DNA of 64,000 nt from Histoplasma ohiense (GCA_017607445.1 JAEVHH010000002.1:7780001-7844000); one strand, 5' to 3'. Positions 10,120-22,125 are shown, counted from the first letter of the stretch. The notes: generated from the sequence alone by a model not told the origin. Numbers and translations are program-made.

Positions 10120-13100
10120 AGCAAATACAGTCAGAGCAGCTCTCTGTTACACAGCAGCTCTACAGCTTGCTTTCAAGCAGAGCTGTGAAATGATCTGTAT
10201 ACAGAAGTCTTACACACACTCTGACATCAAGACTTCTAATCACTCAGCATATGAGTGCTTTGCATTCATAGACTGCTGAGATGACACTAATCTGAAGCAG
10301 CAAGAGAAGAAGAGGCCTCAGATCATGACATACATACACAAAAGTTCAAAGATAAAAACACAGCAATATCAATCTGTGCAAAACAGAAATCTGCTGTAAG
10401 TCAGTGTCAATGACTACCACATTCTCAATGTGTACAGACAGTCTGAGACAGACACAGTCATGAACTATCTGATCAATTTAAGCTCATCAGCCTGCTGTCT
10501 AGTAGATGAGGATTTCAATGTACAATATAATATCTTTGAATTAGAGGCAGTGAATCTGCACTGAGAGGGAAAGCTTGTTCAGTGAATTAGTGAACACAGA
10601 ATGAACTTTGTGAGAGAGATAAATATTTCAATTTATACAGTAGATTATATAATTGATCTCATCTTCTTCAATGTGATCTTTGCTTTCATTTCAGTGTATC
10701 AAGATTTACACTGCAGTTCAGATCATCAGTCTATAATTACTATACTGCTGACAACATTTCAAACACAGCAGAACAGAGCTCAGATTAAAGTCACAGACTC
10801 TCAGCTGAAGCTCTTTGCAGATTTTATCAGAGATCTTATAGTGAATATATTTTACTCAAATAGAGTTGAGAATGCAGTATAGTTTGATAATCTGATTCAA
10901 CACTTCACTCAGAATCTTCTGACTGCAGCTCAGACAGTCAGTAAGTCAGTACAATAAAAATAGACTACAGTCTTCTGATGAACAGCAGACTGCTGAGAAG
11001 CACATCAAGAGTTCATCACTCATCAGACAGAAATCACAAAACATTGATTCAAGAACACAGTGCACAAAGTCAAGCATGTATACTGAAGACAGATAATCAA
11101 TGAAGTCAGAGATAGCAGAGATCTGTACTGAGTGATAGCATAGCATGAGCTGAAACTCAATCTCAGAGCACTCTCTCTGATGATTGAGAATCAGATTATA
11201 GAAGAGACAGCTGTCAAAGCTGAGACATTTCATCAAATCATTCTGAAGCAATACAACTCAGTTGATGATTTAAAATACAATTCATTGAATAATGAGCACT
11301 GAAGCAGCATGGAAAACCTGCTCTGAGATCTCTGAATTGAGATGAAAAAGATAGAGTGCAACATCATTGAAGTACAGAGTATCTCTTCAGACACAGATGA
11401 AATCACAGTGCAGCTGCTCAAGATATACTGACAGTATATATCTCTCTTTGTACAGCAGCTATACAACTGCTGCCTTTAGCTCTGCCACTTCCCACAAATC
11501 TGAAAGCTGACAGAGATGATAATGATATTCAAAATAGATAAGAGAAACAGAAGCTCAGTTCACTTCTGAAGACTCATTATTCTTCTCTCAATAATCTTCA
11601 AGAAGCTGAAACACATTGTTGCAAAACAGCTGATGTACACAACATTCATTCATGATGTAGTCAGCTTGCAGCATAAAGAGACACTGCTCAGACAATCTGC
11701 AATGAATCTGATAGCTGCTTTTACTCATGAAATGAAGACAGTCTTTGCACAAAATAAGAAGATATTTATGATCACAATGAATGTGCAGAATGTCTTTGAT
11801 GCTGTACTGTACAGACAGCTGCTTCAGTAGATGACACAATAGAAATGACTGTGTGAGCTGCTACAACTCATTGACAGCTTTCTCATCAAACACAGAGCTC
11901 AGATTCAGCTGAAGAGAATCATCACAGCAGCATATCAGATGTAATGTAGTATGTCACAGAGATCTTCTCTGTCATCAATACTGTTTCTTCTGTATCTGAT
12001 AGAACTGCTGTGGCAGAATCTGAAACTGTATTTTGACTATACAGATGATCTGAATACTTGATGAGCTACACACTCATTTGACAGCAATGCTACTCTTCTC
12101 AGTCATGATATACAGAGTATTCTGAGATGAGAGGAGACAAATAAGATAATCTTCACATCAGAGAAACTTGAGATAATTCATCTCACAAGAAAGTGATACA
12201 ATGAAGTATCATCAGTGATTGTGTCAGAGAATCTGATCATACACTCTGTCACTGTCTCAGCTGAACAGAAGTCAGTACTTTGCTGATTGAGTATACACTT
12301 TGACAGAAGACTCATCTGAAGATTACACATCTCTGCTCAGACAAAGAAGACAAGAGCTGTGACTCAGCACATTCAAAGCTTAGAGAAGATCAGAGATGAG
12401 TCTTCAGCAGATACTCTGCAGAAGATAATCACTATCTATATGATTTTCTCACTGCTCTATAGCACAGAGATCTGATACAGCAGCTGCATACAGTCAGCAA
12501 AGCACACAGACAGAAGTGAAGAGATCAGCTTCTGTCTGAAATAATATATAAGAACAGTTGAGAAGATGCTTATCATGACAGTCAGAGAAGTTCTTTCAAT
12601 TTTTCATACAACATTTATTACAACTCTATACTGAGATGCTGAGCTTCCATCAGCAATGATAGCTCTGAAGAAGATCAAAATGCATTTCATGACAAGACTT
12701 CAGATAATGAATGAGAGACACTCACTGACTTCACAGATAGCTTTCTCAATGATCATATATGAAAGAGAGACTGAAACTCAGCAGCATCTGAAGATCAAGA
12801 TTCAGAGATTGAGAATGCTGCTGTCTGCAGTCAATAGACTCACACTTATCATTTCACACTACTCAGAGAGATGTGAGACAGATCTCACAGAAGATGTAGA
12901 CAAAAAAAATGCTGCTCAGATATTCAAGAAATGATAAAAAAATCAATCTTCAATAGATCTATATATTTTCTCAGATGAATTAGAATAGATTCTTGACAAC
13001 AGCAGATGAATGAGCTATGACTTTATAATCTATCAGAGAAACAAAGAGCTGATCAGCTTCTCAGCTGCACTGAGCTCTATATCACATGTCTTCAATGCTG

Positions 13101-13876
13101 AAACAGTTGATATCTGCTGTGCATTAGAGTGTGTGGTGAAGCTTCTATTCTGTGTCACAGATGACAGTATCTGTTCTCAAATCTGACTCTGTCTTGACAA
13201 CATCTCAGTCATCTGAGACATACAGAGCAGTGTGGCAGCCTTCTCAAACTGAGTTTACAACTGCTGTCACAAGCTTTTCAGACAACATAATATGAATCTG
13301 AAATGAGTCTCTGAATATATGAGAATAGAGAGCAATGAGAAAGCAGATCATCTGACTAAGCAGATGATCTCATCTACTACAGTTTTAATCTATAAACTCA
13401 AGATCATATTCACAGTCAGTGGGATCTGCACAGTGATCAAGCAGCTCAGTCAAGAGACAGAGTGAGAGTGATGAAGCAGAATCTGTGAAAAACTCTCTGA
13501 CTGATATCAGAGCTGAAAATTCAGCAGACTAACTGTAGAATATCAAATAAAGATCTCTTCAGAGCTCAGCATATCACAGCATACTTTTCATCACTGATTT
13601 ATATTTCACTTCTCTCATGAAAACTTCTTCTGATACCACAAATACTTTCAGCATGCAGATGTGAGGCTTGTCTGTGTCTGTGAACACAACAAAAGCTCAG
13701 AACATTTGATACTCTATTGACACTTACAGAGACACTTCTCTCACTGACTCAAAATATCAGCAGCACAGTCATACAATCAGACAACAACTGTTGTCTATCT
13801 AGAGTCTCTGATCTCTACAGACTTTGTAGAACTGCTTGACTGCACACAGTTCTATATACAGTACTGTATGAGATAA
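10120..13876 (+). pseudogene. LINE ORF2: endonuclease, reverse transcriptase, RNase H
   Basis: Single frame with many TGA stops. The endonuclease runs from about 10154: an ICIQKSYT segment in place of the usual QEP, HILNVYRQ at about 10420, LVDEDFN (GDFN with Gly to Glu) at about 10505, and SSDHQ at about 10718. The reverse transcriptase box FDYTDDLN is at 12032-12055, with the catalytic aspartates kept and Ala changed to Thr. The RNase H part has LDNIS near 13190 and WVSEYMRIESNEKADHL with a TGA for the Trp, from 13304. The frame ends at TAA 13874-13876; since decay in this window makes TGA, this TAA is probably the original stop. Supplies target nicking and reverse transcription in intact relatives. 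Confidence 0.8.
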
Positions 13877-13929
13877 CACAGCTGTTTGAACACACATCAT
13901 CTGACAGCTCTCCACAGCAGTTCCAAGTC

Positions 13930-14175
13930 TATACAGACAGTACAGATAGCACAACATCTGGTACAACTGATTCAATCAGTACAATAGACTCAACTAATGC
14001 AATTGATACAAATAATACAATCAGTTCAATTGGTACAATTGACTTGATTGATTCAATTGGTACAAACAGTACAATCGGTTCAACTGGCTCAATTGATACA
14101 AATAGTACAATTGGTACAATCGGTTCAATTGATTCAATTGATTCAATTGATTCAATCAGTTCAACTGATGCAAAT
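13930..14175 (+). repeat. 9-bp minisatellite in LINE 3' region (L2 copy)
   Basis: About 24-27 units of GATTCAATT-like 9-mers (GGTACAATT, AGTTCAATC variants), ending at GATGCAAATGATTAA. Starts about 55 bp after the ORF2 stop. Matches the array at 107-365. Confidence 0.85.
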
Positions 14176-14179
14176 GATT

Positions 14180-14787
14180 AAACCAGCATGATTGACTCAT
14201 CTGTTTCAACTAGCTGTGATGTAATCAGTACAGTCTGTATGCTGACTCAGTCAACATACTTTCAGCTGCAGATATGCACTCTTCTTCTTTCTTCTCACTG
14301 TTCTCTCTGTCTCTCTTCACTTCTTTCCTCTCACAACTTTCTTCAGTGCTCTCTTCTCTCTCTCTTCTCAGATCTGTGCTGAGTCATGTAACTGTAAGAT
14401 ATCACAGAGAACACAGTCTTTTCTTCACTCTTCTTTTTATTTTTCTTTTCAGAACACTCACTTTTCTTTTTTCTTTTATTTATCTCATCTGTTTTTTCTC
14501 TGCTGTTAGAAGCACAAACAGTTCTCAAATCAATTGAGAGAGTTATCCCTCTTCATTCACTATAAAGCCTTTCAGACACAGCAGCAGCAGTTCTCTCAGA
14601 AACCACACTATAGTCTCACCATGAATGATCATACATTGAGTCAGAAGTGGATGTGCAGCTCAGTAAAATCCTTTTCAATGAGCTGAGTCTTCTCAAGAGT
14701 TGTCATCTGAATTCTGTTTTCTTTCTCTCTATATACATAGAAATCTCTTCAGTGTAGCACATCTCCATGCCCTTCAGAAGGCTTCTG
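14180..14787 (+). other. LINE 3' untranslated region, pyrimidine-rich
   Basis: CT-rich sequence (TCTCTGTCTCTCTTC type) with no convincing coding frame. The last 100 bases lead into the terminal hairpin. Confidence 0.6.
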
Positions 14788-14850
14788 AAACACGAGCGCT
14801 GCCCGTGTTTTCTCCGGGATGTTAAACCAATACAAACAAACAAACAAACA
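14788..14850 (+). ncRNA. LINE 3'-terminal hairpin and ACAA tail
   Basis: AAACACG (14788-14794) pairs with CGTGTTT (14804-14810) around a 9-base loop, followed by CTCCGGGATGTTAAACC and an (ACAA)n tail to 14850. These ~30 bases hold six CpGs (in the stem arms, loop and CTCCGGG), although the body of the element has almost none. A 3' stem-loop plus simple-repeat tail is the usual recognition end for LINE reverse transcriptases. Confidence 0.65.
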
Positions 14851-14866
14851 AACACTGTTGACTTTT

Positions 14867-15403
14867 GATGATATGCTATCACATCTAGAAATGCAAATTA
14901 ACAATCCACAGAATCAACACTGATTAGTGAGTCAAAAGTTTCAAGATACAAAGCAACAAGAATGACAATCAATATGCAATTTCTCTAAATATCTTGAAGA
15001 CTGGAAATACTACTTACTCTCATATAGTGAAGAACAAAGAATGGATAATTTGTGTAGTAAGATATTGAAGATGTTACACACAGAACTCAACTGTTGAAAT
15101 TAAGAGCCTCAGAATTATGAAGAGTTGCTTCAAACTCTACAGACTCTCAAAGAAAATATGCTGAAATGATGATGTGCTATTTGCAAAGAAAGATCTGTGA
15201 TATTTGTAGAGAATCAACATCATTCTGATAAATCTAACAACTGTTGAAATAAGAGGAAACAAGAGAAACAAATGAGTTCAACTGAATAAATCAAAAAAGA
15301 TAAATATAACTGAATGAAGAAGTGTTCTCACTGTCATAAGAAGAATCATATTGCAAATGATTGTTGAATATTACACTCTGAAAAGTGCAATCAAGTTCAA
15401 TAA
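14867..15403 (+). pseudogene. Gag of A1, C-terminal part with zinc knuckle
   Basis: Resumes the gag frame after the LINE target duplication. A CCHC zinc knuckle (CX2CX4HX4C) is encoded at 15323-15364 as CSHCHKKNHIANDC, all four ligands intact. The TAA at 15401-15403 is shared with A3 (53789-53791), so it looks like the real gag stop. Upstream the sequence carries several TGA codons (for example the Gln/Arg position before LMSQKF). Confidence 0.8.
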
Positions 15404-18400
15404 GCAAAAAATCAACAATTCCAATTATAGAAGCAGCTGCTGCATTGAAAATACAAACAACTAGACTGCAAGATAAACAATTATTGATGATGAATATGTG
15501 AATACTGATAGAAGTGAAATGGTTGATGATGTGGATGCTAGTGGATTCTGATGTGGATGTGAACTTTGTGTCCCACACCTGGGCATCAAAATATTTCTTG
15601 AAAGCAGAAGATAAACCAAAAGTAGTGGAAGCAGTTGATAATCATAAGATTAAATCATATGAACAATGAAGAGCTGCAATGAAGATTATCAATGATGAAC
15701 ATGTTCTTCAAGAAGGATTCCACCATTTTGAAGAGACTGACATTAGTGAATATGATGTAATTTTAAACATGCTGTGGTTGAAAGCTGTGAACTCTGATAT
15801 CAACTGGGTGTGAAGATGCTGAATCTATAGAAAAGTGTCAAATATTAATCACATACATCTGAATACTGCTAAAGAATTTGCAACACTAATTGATGATGGC
15901 AATATTATATTCACTGTCTTATCATTACAAGCTGTGAGTGCAGCAACTGAGTCAAATATCTCAGATGATTATAAAGATTATCTTGATGTATTTCAAGAAG
16001 ACATATCTGACATGAAACACACACCTCACAATCATGTCATAGATCTCAAACCTGGCAAGGAATCCTCATATCAACTGATATATAACTTATCACCTCAAGA
16101 ACTCTCTGTCCTCTGAGAATATATTGAAAAGATGTTAGAGAAGAATTGAATACATCTGTTCAAGAGTTCAGTCAGTGCATCAGTATTATTTGTGTCCAAG
16201 AAAGATGGAACCCTGCATCTTTGTGTGGATTATCAAGAATTGAATGAAATAACAGTCAAGAATTGATACTCACTGCTCTTAATAAGTGAAATACTTGATA
16301 GATTAGCAGATGCCAAAATATATATGCAGCTGAACCTTAGAGATGTGTATCATAGAATTCACATATGAGTGGGGAATGAATGGAAAACAGCATTTCAAAC
16401 ATGATATGAACACTTTGAATATCTAGTTTTATCTTTTGAGCTAACCAATGCCTCTGCAATCTTTCAATCTTATATCAACAAAGCCCTCAGCAATCTTTTA
16501 GATGTATATTGTGTGGCTTATCTTGATGATATTGTAATCTATTCAAACACACTTGATGAACATGTTGTCCATGTTAAGAATGTGCTGGAACAGTTAAGGT
16601 GATGAAGACTATATGTCAAACTTAGTAAGTGTACATTCCATGCAATAGAAATTGGATTTTTGGGTTTTGTGGTTACCACACAGAGCATTACTGTTGAGAA
16701 ATGCTGTGTCAACACAATTCTAGATTGATCAGAACCACAAACTATAAATGAATTGCAAATATTTCTAGAATTCATCAATTTCTATCATTGATTCATATAC
16801 AAGTTCTCAATAATAACAGCACCTCTGACTGAATTGTTAAAAGATTACAAAATGAAAAGGGAGAAGAATAACACATCTGTTCAGTTAGACAAAAACTGCA
16901 AGCACACAATTTTGCAGTTAAAAGAATGCTTTACAAAAGCACTGTTGTTGATCCACTTTGATCCACAGTGAAAACTCTGTATAGAAATGAATGGATCTGA
17001 TGTTGCAATTGCTGCAGTAATATCACAATTAATGAATGATAATCACTGACATCTGATCATGTTTTGATCTAGAAAGCTCACAGAAACAGAAAGACATTAT
17101 CAAACATATGATCTAGAAATATTGTCAATTGTAGAAGCTTTCAGACAATGATGTCACTACTTATATGATAGCAGACACTCAATAACTGTTTTATCTGACC
17201 ATGTCAATCTTCAGTGCTTCATGACAATGAAGCAGCTAAATGAACATCAGATTCACTGAATGAAAATACTCTCAGTATTTGATTTTGAAATAAAGCACTG
17301 TTCTGAGAAAAATAATCCTGCAGATGTATCAAGTCATCATTCAGATTTTGTAAAACATATAACTCTCTTGACAGAGCTCTCTACTCTGTAAAAGAAGCTG
17401 TGTAAGAGAATCTTTAAATCATTAAAGACAAAAGAAAACATAAAGTTAGATTAATATATCAAGATGATGTGAAAAGATCTGCAAGCTAATGAAAATTGTT
17501 GAGTGAAGAGATCTGTAGTTGTTGATGACAACAATCTCTGCAGAATAAAGAACACATCTGCAGATGAGAATGAAATTGCAGATGTTACAGAGTTAGATCT
17601 AGAGATTCTGATGCCACAGATTCTAGCTGTCAAAATATTTGAGTCTGAGACAGTCTATTGTGAAGAGATAGCTGAATCTATCATTGAACTCTTACTATAG
17701 ATTCAGAATAGAGACACTGACATATCTGAACTTTGTAGAAGACTAGAGATGAATGATACTAGTGTAGATAATCATTCAATCTGAGCAGTAGATAAAGATG
17801 ATCTGCTCAGAAAAAATGATAAAGTCTATATATCACAAAACAAGACTGTAAGACATGAAATAATGAAAATGAACCACAATGATTCTCAAGATGACCATTT
17901 TGAACATGACAAAATCATCAAAACAATCAAACACAAGTACTTGTGGTATGATATGAGCAATGAGATTGCAGAATATGTGAGAACTTGCAATATTTGTCAA
18001 TATGTCAAGATACCACAGCACAAGCCATACAGGTTACTACAATCACATTCAGTGTCAGATAAAAAATGACATACAATTAGCATGAACTTTATTGAAGACC
18101 TGTCAGATAATAAAAAGAGAAGTCAAATCTATAATGCTATTGTTATATTTGTTGATTTATTCATCAAATGAGTCATAATTGTGCCCACATCTTCAGAGCT
18201 AGATGCAGAAGAACTCATGAACATTATTGTATGAAGAATTACAAAGAACTTTGATCTATCTGTGAACATTATTAGCAATCAAGATTCATTAATAAATAGC
18301 AAGTTTTGATTGACATTGTGTTATCTGCTCCATGTCTGACAAAAATTATCAACAGCATTCCACCCACAAATCAACAGCCAGACAGAACAATTGAATCAGA

Positions 18401-19194
18401 TGATTGAACATTATCTTCACATATATTACAGCTATCAGCAAGATAATTGAATAGAATGGATTCCTCTGATGTAATGAGCATATAACAATGTCTTTCACAC
18501 ATTGATAAAAATGACATCATCTGAAGCAATGATCGACTGATCAACTGAACTTCACATAGATATGGAACCCCCAAGCACAGATGCATCAAAATCAGCAATG
18601 AAATAAGTGAAACAGATGAAGCAAGTGAAGAACAAGATCTGAGAATGTCTGAAAGCTGTCAAAACAGCTGAGAAAAAGTATTACAATCAGTATTATATAT
18701 CACAAAGCTTTAAGATAGAGGACTGAGTAATGCTGTGTGCAAAAAATATATCCATCTTACAACCCTCACTCAAACTAGATCATTGATTTTTGAATCCTTT
18801 TCAAATAATTGATATCTGCAGTACACAGACATACAAACTGAAACTCATGCTGCAATATAAAGAAATTCATTTCATATTCCATGTTTCTCTTCTCAAATCT
18901 TATCACACACATGACAGACAAATCCTGCAAGCAGAACTGATAATTATAGACATGCAAAAGAAATGAGAAGTTGAAGCTATATTAGACAAGCATCAATACC
19001 ACAGTCAAACACAATATCTTGTCAAATGAAAAGATTGTACAGACACAGATAATTCTTGGGAATCTGAGGAAAACTTGATGAACAGTCAGAAATACTTGGA
19101 ACAGTTTAATAAAATCTATCAGAAGTCAGTCAGTAAACAAAAACAAAGAAGACAACAATGACTGCTGAATATACTTATTTCATTCAGAGATTAA
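15404..19194 (+). pseudogene. Pol of A1: protease, RT, RNase H, integrase, chromodomain
   Basis: Frame is -1 relative to gag. The protease site reads LVDSDVD (DSG with Gly to Asp) at 15538-15558. The reverse transcriptase starts near 16050, with FVSKKDGT and YQELNEI blocks and an intact YLDD at 16519-16530. RNase H is around 16980-17330 (MNGSD, Thr/Asp changed; YDLEIL; DHVNLQCF). The integrase zinc finger lies at about 17870-18010 (NICQ, CX2C partly kept). The core starts at SMNFIEDL (first Asp changed to Asn), then ISNQDS and STAFHPQ with TEQLNQ. The chromodomain is at 18967-19110 (EVEAILDKHQYHSQTQYLVK, then DNSWE). In intact relatives the chromodomain steers integration to modified histones. 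In-frame stops are nearly all TGA. Confidence 0.85.
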
Positions 19195-20325
19195 AAAACA
19201 GATCTGTCTCAGCTTGATCAGTGTCATTCAAGAAATTGTCATCAAAGCAAACCTGTTTATTATCTCAGATTTCCTCAACTGACAAAGCACAATATTTCAA
19301 CAATGACTTGAAAGCTGCAATTGATGATGTAATCATCAGAATCTTATCAATCATCATTTCAGCTGAAGCCTCAGAAGAACTGTCTCATTGAATTTTCTGA
19401 ATCTTCACAGCAAAGAATTTAACCACTGCAGTCACAGCACTCTGCAAAACATTAATATTCAAAATGTCTGCATCAGTGACAATTAGATTCTCAGCAGTGT
19501 TGATAACTGTCTGAGTCAATTCAACAGCATCTGCTGACATCTAATAGAAAGTTAATATTATATACTGTAAAAACATCTGTTTTGAATAATAACTTACTGA
19601 AACACAGATGTGCTTCATCATCAAGCAGTGCTTGCACTTTTTATATCAATTCTCAGCAGACTCACAATGATGATGAGAGAATGTTGTCAAATATTAAATA
19701 CAATGACAGCAATATGCTGCTGTGTTTCTTTCTAACACTTCAATGAAACTGTTCACTTTCTCATCTTTGTCTATATTATCAGTCAACTCAAATAACATAC
19801 CAAGATCTTGGCTCAGTAAGAATGACACTGATGTAATAGCAGAATACAAAAATGTGCTTTCTGAAATACTGCTATGATTGAATGCCACACTCTGCTGTGA
19901 CAACAGATCATCAGAGTTTATATAGAATTCTAGAATCTCATCTGCATTCTTGTAGATCTGCATGTCAAGTACAAACCTCACAACAGCAGTTTGATACATG
20001 GCAAATCTCTCATCTAAAACTTCATCAGAGAGCAGCATCTTGTGAAATTCATCAATCAAAGATTGACTGATTTCACAAAAGCACTCAGATATCTATAACT
20101 CATTAGTATTCAAAACAATCTCAGTTTAAGAAAACTTACAGCAGCACAACTTCTATTTGATATATGATAGATGTGACAGTGTGTCCATTCATCATTCACA
20201 AAGCAAGAATATACTGAAGGATTCTGCAACCTCTCCAGACAACCCAAGCAAATGCTCTCAATGGCAGACAGCATATCACTCTTCATAGACTCTGAACCAG
20301 CAACAGAAACAGCTGATTCTGACAT
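19175..20325 (-). CDS. Antisense spliced gene of A1: two six-cysteine modules
   Basis: Lies opposite pol between its end and the 3' LTR. Predicted exons on the minus strand are 20325-20140 (62 codons), 20092-19598 (165) and 19540-19175 (122 with stop). The introns are 47 and 57 bp with GTAAGT donors, CTAAT/TTAAC branch sites and TAG ends, all phase 0. Exon 1 ends with a C-X2-C-X11-C-X8-C-X2-C-X6-C module whose fifth Cys is Tyr here. Exon 2 ends with C-X2-C-X11-C-X9-C-X2-C-X6-C. Each module stops two codons before its intron. Between them is an acidic, serine-rich region, and exon 3 is helical without a recognised motif. There is a TGA in exon 2. The 3' end overlaps pol by 20 bp. The function is unknown; zinc or nucleic-acid binding is an inference. 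Confidence 0.7.
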
Positions 20326-20849
20326 TCTATCATAATTTTAATCAGTATCAAGATCTTGTTCAAAGAAGAAGAAGAAGCAAAAGCAATAAGAAAGAAAAAC
20401 AGATGTTGAAGATTGAAATCAATATTGCAATGTTGATCAAAAAGATTGCAACAACACAAAACTCAACTCAAAATGAAAAACACAATCACACAATCAAAAC
20501 TTTGAATTTCACAATAAAAATTGTATAGAAGGATACAGTGTACTTTGTTTGATAAATTGATGTATTCTTTTTAAATAAAAAATTGTTGGTGATGATGGTG
20601 GTGATGATTTTGTTAGAGAATGATTTTTGAGTGTAAAAGTCAAAGAAAAGAGGTTCAGAAGTTGTGTCTAAATCATGATTGAACTGCAATGACACTGAAG
20701 ATGGAAAAATGTTCTCTCAAAACAGCAATACTTCAGAATTAATCTCAACAATTAATTCAACTCAATTCTGCAAACTTCATACAATATCAACCACACAGCA
20801 CATATTACAAACTTCACACATTGCAGTAAGAAACTCTGAGAACCAGGTC
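20326..20849 (-). promoter_or_regulatory. Upstream region of the antisense gene
   Basis: Non-coding in the antisense direction up to the 3' LTR. On the minus strand it has a pyrimidine-rich tract (TTGCTTCTTCTTCTTCTTTG, near 20350-20385) just before the ATG, common in fungal promoters. The short frame at 20486-20695 is also present at 35295-35472 but has diverged as expected for non-coding sequence. B2 and C1 inserted in this segment of A2. Confidence 0.5.
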
Positions 20850-20868
20850 TTTGAAGAAGAGAGATAAT
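20850..20868 (+). promoter_or_regulatory. Polypurine tract of A1
   Basis: TTTGAAGAAGAGAGATAAT directly before the 3' LTR. Purine-rich plus-strand primer site expected at this position. Confidence 0.75.
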
Positions 20869-21139
20869 TGTAATAGACACAACAGAGATATCTATATTAG
20901 AAAATAGCTATATGGTGATAGAAAAACACAGAACACATCAGAATTAATGAGAAGGGACATAGCACACAGCATCATAGACAGTCATAGTGCATGATGATTG
21001 TCTATATAATGCTCACTGATATTCATAGATATTAGAAGATCAGTGATTAGCTTTGAACAATAGAGATTGCTACCTTCTTAACATTCTACATGTGTACTTC
21101 ACACTACTCTCATAATTATATCTATAACCATCTCTTACA
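20869..21139 (+). repeat. 3' LTR of A1
   Basis: 271 bp, followed by GCAAT. Compared with 7285-7555 it has extra G-to-A changes, in CpG and also in GG (AGGAAAT to AGAAAAT). Confidence 0.95.
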
Positions 21140-21144
21140 GCAAT

Positions 21145-21366
21145 ATTCTGGCAATTCCATTGGCAGAAGTTGGTATGGAGAGAAAGTTTAACTCAAGTTG
21201 AGATATTTGTCACTATTGTCATGATCAATTGCAAGAAGAAACTGTAAAGAAATTGATGATGATTAAGCATGGAAAAGAAAAAGAAATTGTTGATAAGAAT
21301 TCTATTGTGACAGAATTCTCTTCCAATGATATAGTGGAGGAAAAAATTGAGTGTGATTGTATATAG
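21145..21366 (+). pseudogene. hAT-family transposase, C-terminal dimerisation domain (3' portion)
   Basis: Continues the hAT frame from 7284. After the duplicated GCAAT, the codon ATT at 21145 starts ILAIPLAEVGMERKFNSS, the most conserved block of the hAT dimerisation domain (family form: IPATSxxxERxFSxxG). One TGA follows this block (Arg position), then HYCHDQL and a lysine-rich end with TAG at 21364-21366. Joining the two parts across the insertion keeps phase, which shows that A1 landed in a coding exon. Transposase length would be about 800 residues, normal for hAT. Confidence 0.85.
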
Positions 21367-21700
21367 TATTAATGAGCTTGTGAGTGTTACCAATAATCAT
21401 TACCAATTGTCATGTATTGTGAGTGTTACCAATAATTGTTACCAATTGTCATGTATTACATAATCATCAGAACAGGACCAAACTTGAGCTAAAATCATGA
21501 TCAGTCCCAGGTCATATTCTTATTTTTCATAGTCAGTCACTTTGCATGGAATAATAAATTTTGTTGATCTCATAATAGTCATGTTAGATCTAAATCTGAT
21601 TCTTTTACACTTCATTTCTGAAAATTTTGATCTCTTTACACTCTCATTCTGATCCTGGTCTCACTGGAAATCATGCCAAGAAATGGACTGGGATCAAATC
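21367..21700. other. hAT right flank with a 39-bp direct repeat
   Basis: After the hAT stop, two copies of a 39-bp unit stand head to tail (21379-21417 and 21418-21456; TGTGAGTGTTACCAATAATC at the start of unit 1). Each unit has internal TTACCAAT repeats, typical of subterminal transposase binding sites. The rest shows no coding frame. The hAT right terminus must lie here, but I could not match it to the left end. Confidence 0.5.
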
Positions 21701-22125
21701 AAACCAAACCAAATGTGAAATTCATGATCCCACCGGCCAGCCTAGTCATCTGAAAGAGAGAAGTTGAGATAGAAGATAAAGAGAACTTTTTTTTTACAGA
21801 TGTGATTAATGATTTCTGTTCTGAATATTGCAAGAAGAGATATAGCAAGTCAGAACTGCTTGTATTCAATCTCACTATTTTTAATAATAAATAAGCAGAA
21901 TAATTGAGATTCAGAATCTGCATCTGTAATTCTAAACATTTCTGAGTTGAATATTATTATCTCAATTCAAGTCAGAGATCAGAAGAATGGAAGGAGAATG
22001 AGCAATGATATAAAAAAATAAATGAGACACTCAAGAATAAAGATATCAAGAAGAAGATAGATACAGTGATAAATAAAATAGCTGTTTCTAATACAGAAAT
22101 GATAAAACAGACATCAGAAGAAATG
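21700..22125 (+). pseudogene. Ty1/copia gag relic (left part)
   Basis: The recognisable part is a copia-type Gag C-terminus around 21910-22125: a degraded knuckle (CIC ... H ...) leading into EYYYLNSSQRSEEWKENEQW, which matches the fungal copia pattern CYYLxPxKRPExWKPN. The frame then runs through lysine-rich sequence to the AAATG where B1 inserted. The part before 21900 is probably gag but too decayed to align by eye. No copia LTR was found. Confidence 0.6.

Larger units (their letters stand above)
8156..14850 (+). mobile_element. LINE copy L2, Tad/I-like, full length (6.7 kb)
   Basis: Inserted in the gag gene of A1. It has a 5' leader, ORF1 (zinc-knuckle type), ORF2 (endonuclease, reverse transcriptase, RNase H), a 9-bp minisatellite, a pyrimidine-rich 3' region, a CpG-containing hairpin and an ACAA-repeat tail ending at 14850. 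The presence of ORF1 and of an RNase H after the reverse transcriptase fits the Tad/I group of fungal LINEs. The coding part is nearly free of CpG and carries many TGA stops. Confidence 0.92.
7285..21139 (+). mobile_element. Chromovirus A1 (Ty3/gypsy), complete but LINE-interrupted
   Basis: Bounded by two 271-bp LTRs (7285-7555, 20869-21139) and GCAAT duplications. Without the LINE and its target duplication it is 7,144 bp. Order: LTR, self-primer site, gag (344 codons), pol in the -1 frame with protease, reverse transcriptase, RNase H, integrase and chromodomain, then a converging antisense gene, a purine-rich tract and the 3' LTR. The LTRs differ mainly by G-to-A and C-to-T changes, several outside CpG (GG to GA). 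Two further copies, A2 and A3, lie in the second half of the window. Confidence 0.95.

Noticed and set aside
14274..14537. Ser/Leu/Phe-rich frame in the LINE 3' region
   Set aside because: Pyrimidine-rich untranslated sequence. No counterpart domain and no shared start in L1.
20486..20695. Conserved short frame MSLQFNHD also at 35295
   Set aside because: Both lie in the non-coding stretch between the family A antisense gene and the LTR. The copies differ at all codon positions and by indels; no start or splice context supports translation.
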